Assembly (NCBI GenBank): GCA_013911625.1
Contig: JACESW010000101.1
Location: 1-5,142 of the forward strand
From: Cryomorphaceae bacterium
GTDB taxonomy: Bacteria; Bacteroidota; Bacteroidia; Flavobacteriales; Schleiferiaceae
DNA length: 5,142 nucleotides
Direction of reading: 5' to 3'
Shown here: positions 1 through 5,142 of the stretch, in pieces
How positions within the stretch are numbered: the stretch's first letter is position 1
Layout: each line of letters starts with the position of its first letter
Translations under genes and position numbers: made by a program
Notes under the pieces: model-generated
Databases searched by the model: none
What the model was told of the DNA's origin: nothing
What the model saw: the letters and a program-made list of their open reading frames with translations, nothing else

Positions 1-1
1 G

Positions 2-109
2 GACAATCAGGGTAAGACGTTAGTGAGCGAAGGCTTGGATGCGAATTACTTAGATATGATCAATTATAGCGTTTTCGCGTTAATTAAGTTCATGGAAAAA
101 GCGGCGTAA
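2..109 (+). CDS. DUF1599-family protein, C-terminal fragment (5' end outside window)
   Basis: An open frame enters from the left edge and ends at the TAA at 107-109, giving 35 residues. The stretch GKTLVSEGLDANYLDMINY followed by SVFALIKFMEKAA matches what I remember of the C-terminus of DUF1599 proteins (also called nucleotide modification associated domain 1). These are small proteins of about 180 residues, common in Bacteroidota. Their biochemical role is not settled; the alternative name reflects association with modified-nucleotide loci in phages. The stop lies one base before the ATG of the BT_3928-like gene, a pairing I recall from other Bacteroidota genomes, and this supports the call. 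No catalytic residues can be judged because most of the protein is missing. The reading frame itself is secure from the tight junction; the family name rests on a short piece of sequence. Confidence 0.72.
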   Translation, partial: DNQGKTLVSEGLDANYLDMINYSVFALIKFMEKAA

Positions 110-110
110 C

Positions 111-1226
111 ATGATGAAATCATTCCTAACCCGAATCGCACAAGTACTTGTAGGCGGACTGTTTATTTTCTCCGGATTGGTGAAGATGAACGATCCGGTA
201 GGATTTAGTTTTAAGCTGGAAGAGTACTTCAGCGAAGAAGTACTGAATCTTCCCATCTTCGAACCGTTGGCATTGCCGCTGGCGATTATTCTGGTCGCGG
301 TTGAGGTGCTTTTAGGTTTGGCACTTTTGTTGGGCTTGTGGAAGCGAGTGGTTCTATTGCTGCTGAGTGGAATGATTGGGTTTTTTACGTTCTTGACTTT
401 TTGGAGTGCGTATTTCAACCAGGTGACCGATTGTGGTTGCTTCGGCGATGCCATTCCTTTGACGCCATGGGAGTCTTTTTACAAGGACGTGGTCCTTTGT
501 GGGCTGATCATCATTCTGTGGTGGGGTGAAAAGCACATCTTTAGTAGCGTTCCAAAAATTACATCGTATGCTTTAATGGCCTTTGGATTAGGCTTTAGTA
601 TTGTATTTACCTACCAGGTAATGAATCACTTACCTTCTCGTGATTTCCGTCCTTATGCTGAAGGTTTAAGTATCATCGAAGGCATGAAGCCGGCAGAAGA
701 GCTTGGCTTGGAGCCGCCGAAATATGAGGTTATTTATACCATGCAGAATGAAGCAGGTGAAATGACGGAGATCACTTCTACGGAATACATCAGTGAGAAG
801 TGGTGGGAAAAGACCGAATGGACCATGCTCAGTGAGCTTAGTAAAACGGTCAAAGTTGCAGAAGGGTATGAGCCGCCGGTGCATGATTTTAGCATCATGA
901 ACGATTACGGCGATATCACGGACAGTATTTTGGCTTTGGATGAGGTTTGGCTGTTGGTGGCTTATAACCACGCGAAGACTTCGGAGAAAGGATGGGACAA
1001 TGTCTTGCCGACCGTTGAGAAGCTTGCAGGTGAGGGTACGCCACACATTGTGCTGAGTGCATCAATGCCTGAAGATTTTGCCAGCTACGGTCTGACAGAT
1101 CAAACACCGTTTGCTTTTACGGATGAAACAACACTAAAGACCATGGTGCGTTCGAACCCTGGGTGGGTGGTTTTGAATAAAGGCAGTGTGGTGAAGAAAT
1201 TCCATCACAACGACAGTCCAAGGTAA
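111..1226 (+). CDS. BT_3928-like DoxX/MauE-type membrane protein with thioredoxin-like C-terminal domain
   Basis: The protein has 371 residues. The N-terminal half is a DoxX/MauE-like membrane domain with hydrophobic segments near residues 9-25, 52-76, 80-100, 124-140 and 150-170. The first segment carries the typical GGLFIFSGLVKMNDPVGF signature (15-32), and the motif DCGCFGD (107-113) sits in the loop before the fourth segment. From about 175 the chain is soluble. Residues 257-371 look like a thioredoxin-like fold, with a beta strand at DEVWLLVAYNHAKT, a VLSAS strand, and the element NPGWVVLNKGSVVKKFHHND (349-368). This half contains no cysteine, so it cannot be a classical disulfide oxidoreductase. 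The architecture fits the BT_3928 family of Bacteroidota, whose function is unknown; a redox or quinone-linked role is only inferred from MauE/DoxX relatives. The start is one of two adjacent ATGs (111 and 114). The stop overlaps the start of the permease gene. The topology, with the C-terminal half periplasmic, is inferred. Confidence 0.85.
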   Translation: MMKSFLTRIAQVLVGGLFIFSGLVKMNDPVGFSFKLEEYFSEEVLNLPIFEPLALPLAIILVAVEVLLGLALLLGLWKRVVLLLLSGMIGFFTFLTFWSAYFNQVTDCGCFGDAIPLTPWESFYKDVVLCGLIIILWWGEKHIFSSVPKITSYALMAFGLGFSIVFTYQVMNHLPSRDFRPYAEGLSIIEGMKPAEELGLEPPKYEVIYTMQNEAGEMTEITSTEYISEKWWEKTEWTMLSELSKTVKVAEGYEPPVHDFSIMNDYGDITDSILALDEVWLLVAYNHAKTSEKGWDNVLPTVEKLAGEGTPHIVLSASMPEDFASYGLTDQTPFAFTDETTLKTMVRSNPGWVVLNKGSVVKKFHHNDSPR

Positions 1227-1228
1227 TG
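1224..1228 (+). promoter_or_regulatory. TAATG stop/start overlap (translational coupling)
   Basis: The TAA stop of the BT_3928-like gene shares its last A with the ATG of the permease gene. No Shine-Dalgarno-like sequence precedes the ATG, so re-initiation by ribosomes ending the upstream gene is the likely way the permease is translated. The overlap is seen directly; the coupling is inferred. Confidence 0.7.
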
Positions 1229-2230
1229 GCGTTTGCAGGGCGGAAAATAGCATTGGCTTTATTCACCCTTTGGGGGGTGGCCACGCTCGTTTTCTTCTTG
1301 TTTACTATTGTACCTGGCGACAGCGCCCAAATGATGCTTGGCAAGCGTGAGGACCCTGAGGCACTCACTGCCGTTCGTGCGAAATACGGTTTGGATAAAC
1401 CGGTGGTCGTTCAATATATTAACTACTTGGGCAGAATACTTCCCTTCGATACCAGCGAAGGATTTTCCCTTTCCGCACCAGATTTAGGCGAGAGTTTCCA
1501 GCGACAGGGCCAATCTGTTAGTGGATTGATCGCGGCAACTTTTCCGAACACGGCGCTACTTGCAGCTACCTCGATTGGCTTCGCTGTGCTGTTGGGTATG
1601 TTTTTAGGCGCCGTAGCGGCATACAACGAGGGCAGTTGGATAGATCACGCGTTGACGACTTTGAGCTCTTTGGGTATGAGTTTGCCGTCTTTCTTTACGG
1701 CAGTACTGCTCGCATGGGTATTTGCGTATTTATTGGGGCCGTGGACGGGCCTTAGCTTGACCGGTTCCTTGTATGAGGTTGACGATTATAGCGGGGAGCG
1801 TTATCTACAGCTTAAAAATTTGATACTTCCGGCTCTAACACTGGGAATACGTCCTATTGGAGTCATTGTACAATTGACCCGTAAAAGCATCTTAGAAGTC
1901 GGGGCGTTGGATTTTGTGCGCACTGCACGGGCAAAAGGAATTCCGGAGCGTAGAGTGCTTCTTCGCCACATTCTTCCTGTGGCCAGTAATCCCATTATTA
2001 CCACAGTAAGTGGATGGTTCGCTTCGTTGCTTGCGGGTGCCGTTTTTGTTGAAATCATTTTTGGTTGGAACGGTATGGGAAAACTGTTGGTTGAAGCATT
2101 AAATACACGAGATTTGCCGGTGACAATGGGATGCGTATTGGTCATCGCCGCCATTTTTGTCATCATAACCACCTTGGTGGATATAGCATACGCCATTTTG
2201 GACCCAAGGGTTCGGGCAGAATTATTTTAA
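1226..2230 (+). CDS. DppB/OppB-type ABC transporter permease, orphan
   Basis: The protein has 334 residues, the normal length for a DppB-class inner-membrane permease of peptide/nickel ABC importers. After a short cytoplasmic N-terminus comes a membrane helix (8-29) ending in the family signature IVPGDSA (28-34). An extracytoplasmic segment follows, holding KYGLDKPVVVQYINYLG (53-69) and DLGESF (86-91). Further helices lie near 102-132, 140-170, 199-215, 256-280 and 302-326. The EAA loop that docks on the ATPase is clear at 229-252 (DFVRTARAKGIPERRVLLRHILPV, with the conserved A and G). The C-terminus ends in ILDPRVR (324-330), again typical. Such permeases normally work as a DppB/DppC pair with ATPases and a binding protein, but none is encoded in this window, so the substrate cannot be named. 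It overlaps the upstream gene by one base and is followed 27 bases later by tpiA. The family assignment is firm; peptide import is only the family default. Confidence 0.93.
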   Translation: MAFAGRKIALALFTLWGVATLVFFLFTIVPGDSAQMMLGKREDPEALTAVRAKYGLDKPVVVQYINYLGRILPFDTSEGFSLSAPDLGESFQRQGQSVSGLIAATFPNTALLAATSIGFAVLLGMFLGAVAAYNEGSWIDHALTTLSSLGMSLPSFFTAVLLAWVFAYLLGPWTGLSLTGSLYEVDDYSGERYLQLKNLILPALTLGIRPIGVIVQLTRKSILEVGALDFVRTARAKGIPERRVLLRHILPVASNPIITTVSGWFASLLAGAVFVEIIFGWNGMGKLLVEALNTRDLPVTMGCVLVIAAIFVIITTLVDIAYAILDPRVRAELF

Positions 2231-2257
2231 AACGACACATCAAAAACAACACAAATA
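2231..2257 (+). promoter_or_regulatory. A-rich leader before tpiA
   Basis: This 27-base spacer is the longest gap in the window. It is strongly A-rich and C-containing, has almost no G, and carries no Shine-Dalgarno motif. A-rich, unstructured leaders are typical of translation starts in Bacteroidota, where the anti-Shine-Dalgarno end of 16S rRNA is little used. I see no hairpin that could be a terminator and no convincing TAnnTTTG -7 box, so tpiA is probably co-transcribed with the permease gene. The function as an initiation region is inferred. Confidence 0.45.
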
Positions 2258-3028
2258 ATGAGACGTAGAATCGTAGCTGGAAACTGGAAAATGAATACTA
2301 CTTACGCGGAAGCGATGGAATTGGTCGATGGACTCAAGGCATCTTTGACGGAAGAAGTAGTGGGTGAAACGGGTGTGATCATTACGCCGCCTGCATTGTA
2401 TTTAAGCGACGTAGTAGGTGCATTGGTGGACAACGAGTACATCGCAGTTGCCGCACAAAACGTACACGAAAAAGACAGTGGGGCCTATACTGGAGAGATT
2501 AGTGCTCCAATGCTAGCGAGCATGGATCTTGATGCAGTAATCATAGGCCACAGCGAGCGCCGTCAGTACTTTGGCGAATCAAACGAGGGCTGTAAGGTGA
2601 AGATTGAGCAGTCTTTGAATAATGAATTGGCCGCCATTTACTGTATTGGTGAAACGCTGGAAGAGCGTAAAAGCGGGGCGTTCATGGATGTCATCCTAAA
2701 GCAATGTGCTGAAGGTCTAGAAGGCTTCATTGCTGAAGACATGGATAATATCATTTTGGCATACGAGCCAGTTTGGGCTATCGGTACTGGTGAGGTGGCA
2801 ACACCAGAACAAGCACAAGAAGTACACGCAGGCATCCGTGCATGGCTCACAGAGCGCTTCGATGCAGAGACTGCCGAGAATGTTACTGTGCTTTACGGCG
2901 GTTCGTGTAAGCCAGGTAATGCTGCTGAACTCTTTGCACAGCCAGATATCGACGGTGGTTTAATTGGCGGTGCTTCACTGAAAGCAGAAGATTTTACAGC
3001 GATTATTGCTGCTAGAACAAACGCATAA
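2258..3028 (+). CDS. tpiA: triosephosphate isomerase
   Basis: TpiA interconverts dihydroxyacetone phosphate and D-glyceraldehyde 3-phosphate in glycolysis and gluconeogenesis, as a cytoplasmic (beta/alpha)8-barrel dimer. The 256-residue length is normal. All landmark residues are present: Asn9 and Lys11 in AGNWKMN (7-13), the electrophile His98 in IIGHSERR (95-102), and the general base Glu170 in AYEPVWAIGTG (168-178). This is followed by the mobile loop 6, and then by the phosphate-binding elements YGGS (213-216) and GGLIGGASL (233-241). The cysteine after YGGS replaces the valine common in proteobacterial enzymes; I believe this is usual in Bacteroidota. The start is fixed by the conserved N-terminus MRRRIVAGNWKMN. 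The gene follows the permease after an A-rich spacer and precedes prmA by 3 bases. The enzyme appears intact, with no missing catalytic residue. Confidence 0.98.
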   Translation: MRRRIVAGNWKMNTTYAEAMELVDGLKASLTEEVVGETGVIITPPALYLSDVVGALVDNEYIAVAAQNVHEKDSGAYTGEISAPMLASMDLDAVIIGHSERRQYFGESNEGCKVKIEQSLNNELAAIYCIGETLEERKSGAFMDVILKQCAEGLEGFIAEDMDNIILAYEPVWAIGTGEVATPEQAQEVHAGIRAWLTERFDAETAENVTVLYGGSCKPGNAAELFAQPDIDGGLIGGASLKAEDFTAIIAARTNA

Positions 3029-3031
3029 TTC

Positions 3032-3862
3032 ATGTCGGATACGCCTGTTTATATTGAAGTCGCGGCGAAGGTTCAACCTCTTGAGCCTTTCCGCGACATT
3101 TTTATTGCCCAACTAGGCACCTTAGGCTTTGAGAGCTTTTCAGAGACTGCAGAAGGCTTTGAAGCATATATCATCAAAGAGGATTACGATGAGGCTGCCG
3201 TGAAGGAAGCACTTGTTTGGGAGGGTGTGCAGACGAGCTTTGTTACTCAGGAAATTGAGCAGGTCAATTGGAATGCGGAATGGGAAAAAAACTTTGATCC
3301 TATCGAGGTTGATGGACGCGTATATATTCGAGCACCGTTTCACGAAGAGAAACAAGGCTTTGAATACCCCATGCTCATAGAGCCGAAAATGTCCTTTGGC
3401 ACTGGACACCACCAAACCACACACATGATGATCCAATGGTTGCTTGAAACAGATACCAATGGTCACGAAGTACTGGACATGGGTTGTGGAACCGGTATCT
3501 TAGGAATTCTTGCGGATATGCTCGGTGCTTCTAGGGTGCACGGTATCGATATTGATACATGGTGTATTGAAAACACCCTAGAAAACGCTGAGCGTAATCA
3601 AAGCAAAATGACTGCTGATGTTGGCGGTGCTGATGTTATTGAAGGCACCTTTGATACCATTTGTGCCAATATTAATTTAAATGTACTCCTCGCTGATATG
3701 AACGCGTACGTAGGCGCGTTGAAAGAAGGAGGGACCATATTCTTCAGTGGTTTTTATGAGGAAAACATTCCTACACTTCGTGAATCTGCATCTGCTGCGG
3801 GGTTAACTTACGTAGGTGTAAAAGAGCGCGAACAATGGCGCAGCCTTAAAATGGTGAAGTAA
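3032..3862 (+). CDS. prmA: ribosomal protein L11 methyltransferase
   Basis: PrmA uses S-adenosylmethionine to methylate amino groups (N-terminal alpha-amine and lysines) of ribosomal protein L11 in the cytoplasm. The protein has 276 residues, slightly under the length of the E. coli enzyme and normal for Bacteroidota. The N-terminal substrate-recognition domain covers about residues 1-95 and holds the family element VNWNAEWEKNFDPIEV (78-93). The catalytic Rossmann domain follows, with FGTGHHQTT (122-130), SAM motif I VLDMGCGTGILGI (147-159), the acidic GIDID (171-175) that would contact the ribose, and the ANINLN motif (212-217) in the place of the methyltransferase motif IV. The C-terminal strand pair, including FFSGFYEEN, is complete. 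The start lies 3 bases after the tpiA stop, with no Shine-Dalgarno sequence. The TAA stop overlaps the ATG of the next gene by one base. The adjacency of tpiA and prmA is one I recall from several Bacteroidota genomes. Confidence 0.96.
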   Translation: MSDTPVYIEVAAKVQPLEPFRDIFIAQLGTLGFESFSETAEGFEAYIIKEDYDEAAVKEALVWEGVQTSFVTQEIEQVNWNAEWEKNFDPIEVDGRVYIRAPFHEEKQGFEYPMLIEPKMSFGTGHHQTTHMMIQWLLETDTNGHEVLDMGCGTGILGILADMLGASRVHGIDIDTWCIENTLENAERNQSKMTADVGGADVIEGTFDTICANINLNVLLADMNAYVGALKEGGTIFFSGFYEENIPTLRESASAAGLTYVGVKEREQWRSLKMVK

Positions 3863-3864
3863 TG
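3860..3864 (+). promoter_or_regulatory. TAATG stop/start overlap (translational coupling)
   Basis: The prmA TAA shares its last A with the ATG of the downstream exported protein, repeating the arrangement at 1224-1228. This fixes the start of the downstream gene, because that ATG is followed at once by a good signal peptide. Coupled translation is inferred from the overlap. Confidence 0.7.
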
Positions 3865-5142
3865 AGAAAATTCGGATGGCTTTTAGCACTGCTGCTGTCG
3901 CTTCAAATGAGCGCACAGAAGGTCGTCCGCTTTTCAACCATTGATCAGTTCACAGAGGAGTTCACCACTCTGGTTAAACTTCCAAAAGAGCGCAAGGAAC
4001 TCTTTGGTGACTCCTTACTTCCCGATGTCGTCTACGCCATCGATGAGGATTCTGAGAAGGATTGGATTACCCTTTGCAACAACATGTTGCGCAAACGAAT
4101 TACTGATCCTGATGTGTGGGAAGAATTGTTCCGGATTACCGCATACATCAACAACAACGAGGAGTACGGGACTTTACTGAAAGTCGTCGATCACCTAAAC
4201 GGCTACATCCGTTCAAACCCTTCGTCTCGTACCAAAGATTACTTGGGTCAGTTGTATTCCAATATCGTTAAGCACCGCTTTTACGATAAAAACGATTTGA
4301 TTTGGAAAGCCCCGTATAGCGAGTGGAGCATGCAATTCGATCAGAAAGAAATCTACTTCATCATCGGCGAGGGAGATATTATAGGTCGATTCCGAGAAGA
4401 TAGTACCATTGTCATGGGTACATCGGGCCGATTCTTTCCACGTACCGGAACCTTGGAAGCCAAAGGCGGTACTGTGTTCTGGGGCCGTGTAGGTAAATAC
4501 GAAGAAGAGTTGTACGGAGAACTATCAAATTGGACCCTTGATACACGCCAAGGGTATTTCAAAGCAGATTCTGCAACGCTGTATGCACCTGAACTCTATG
4601 ACGAGCCGCTCAAAGGGCTTTTTGAGGAGCGCTTAAGTGCTCGTGCTCAGCGCAGCGCCCAATACCCCCGATTTGCTAGTTATAAAAATGACTTTTTACT
4701 GCCCAATGTGTACAACGAGGTACATTTTCGAGGTGGTTTAGGAGTCGTGGGGCCCAACTACTATGGACTATCCCCTGATAGTGCCATGGCAAAGGTGCAA
4801 TTCACCTACAACAATGATACAATCATCACCTTGCGCAGTGGACGATTCCTATTCAGAGATTCCCTTCTAAGTTCCGGCCGGGTAGAGGTCACTGCACATC
4901 TTGGAGAAGATAGCTTGTACCATCCGTATTGTGAAATGCGTTTCGATTCACGCTCGGGCCAAGTGCGTATCATTCGCTACAAAACGGGTCTAGGCCTCAG
5001 CTCTTGGACGGATTCCTACCACAGCATGGACATGAATGTGGACCAACTTATTTGGAACCAAGGCACTCCCAAATTATCCTTACGCAACCTCAATCTAGGC
5101 TCCCAACAGGCTGCTGTATTTGAATCCAAGCAGTATTTCCGT
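3862..5142 (+). CDS. exported protein of unknown function, N-terminal 427 residues (3' end outside window)
   Basis: The frame is open from the ATG at 3862 to the last base, 427 codons with no stop. The N-terminus is a clear signal peptide: MRK, a hydrophobic run GWLLALLLSLQM (5-16), then SAQK with likely cleavage near residues 18-19. There is no lipobox cysteine, so the product should be periplasmic, outer-membrane-associated or secreted. Residues about 25-145 are charged and look mostly helical (for example DPDVWEELFRITAYINNNEEYGTLLKVVDHL). From about 155 the protein becomes rich in short alternating strands with many Tyr, Phe, Trp and Gly, such as GTLEAKGGTVFWGRVGKYEE (196-215), YFKADSATLYAPELYDEP and VQFTYNNDTIITLRSGRFLF. 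This beta-rich stretch is loosely reminiscent of LptA/OstA-like folds, but I see no diagnostic motif. I do not recognise the family. The overlap with prmA suggests co-expression. The gene call is secure; its function is open. Confidence 0.88.
   Translation, partial: MRKFGWLLALLLSLQMSAQKVVRFSTIDQFTEEFTTLVKLPKERKELFGDSLLPDVVYAIDEDSEKDWITLCNNMLRKRITDPDVWEELFRITAYINNNEEYGTLLKVVDHLNGYIRSNPSSRTKDYLGQLYSNIVKHRFYDKNDLIWKAPYSEWSMQFDQKEIYFIIGEGDIIGRFREDSTIVMGTSGRFFPRTGTLEAKGGTVFWGRVGKYEEELYGELSNWTLDTRQGYFKADSATLYAPELYDEPLKGLFEERLSARAQRSAQYPRFASYKNDFLLPNVYNEVHFRGGLGVVGPNYYGLSPDSAMAKVQFTYNNDTIITLRSGRFLFRDSLLSSGRVEVTAHLGEDSLYHPYCEMRFDSRSGQVRIIRYKTGLGLSSWTDSYHSMDMNVDQLIWNQGTPKLSLRNLNLGSQQAAVFESKQYFR

Noticed and set aside
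80..454. Minus-strand open frame of 124 codons opposite the DoxX-like gene
   Set aside because: It is antisense to a well-supported membrane-protein gene, has low-complexity Ser/Thr/Asn/Lys-rich composition and shows no recognisable domain.
666..1046. Minus-strand open frame of 126 codons
   Set aside because: It lies wholly within the soluble half of the BT_3928-like gene on the opposite strand and has no recognisable motif; a shadow of codon bias.
1801..2196. Minus-strand open frame of 131 codons
   Set aside because: It is antisense to the EAA loop and last helices of the permease, whose conservation explains the open frame.
3029..3031. Possible terminator or promoter between tpiA and prmA
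   Set aside because: The gap is only 3 bases and shows no hairpin or T-run; read-through transcription is the simpler reading.
3726..3733. Perfect Shine-Dalgarno-like AAGGAGGG
   Set aside because: It encodes the KEGG turn of PrmA, has no start codon at a suitable distance downstream, and the other gene starts here do not use such motifs.
3941..4180. Plus-strand open frame of 79 codons after prmA
   Set aside because: It is out of frame inside the exported-protein gene that starts at 3862, which has a signal peptide and stays open for 427 codons.

Overview
The window is a gene-dense stretch of a bacterial chromosome read entirely from the + strand. It most likely comes from the phylum Bacteroidota (Flavobacteriia or a near relative). 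The evidence is the protein types and their wording: a DUF1599 C-terminus, a BT_3928-type DoxX protein, the N-terminus of triosephosphate isomerase, and the FGTGHH form of PrmA. Gene starts lack Shine-Dalgarno sequences, and the last gene has a signal peptide ending in the Ala-Gln style common in this phylum. The assignment rests on recognition of families, not on a database search.

Layout: (1) 2-109, the last 35 codons of a DUF1599-type protein; (2) 111-1226, a BT_3928-like membrane protein with a DoxX/MauE-type membrane half and a thioredoxin-like extracytoplasmic half; (3) 1226-2230, a DppB-type ABC permease with no partner subunits in view; (4) 2258-3028, tpiA, triosephosphate isomerase; (5) 3032-3862, prmA, ribosomal protein L11 methyltransferase; (6) 3862-5142, a secreted protein of unknown function that is open to the end of the window.

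The junctions are 1 base, a 1-base overlap, 27 bases, 3 bases and a 1-base overlap, so the six genes look like one operon with translational coupling at most junctions. There is no gene-free stretch over 30 bases. I saw no terminator, RNA gene, mobile element, repeat array or CRISPR. Functionally the genes are mixed: central glycolysis (tpiA), ribosomal protein modification (prmA), two membrane proteins, a probable nucleotide-related protein and an exported protein. This looks like a conserved housekeeping cluster, not a dedicated pathway. I found no convincing evidence of a novel system. The parts least explained by known biology are the exported protein at the 3' end, the orphan permease, and the cysteine-free thioredoxin-like domain of the BT_3928-like protein.
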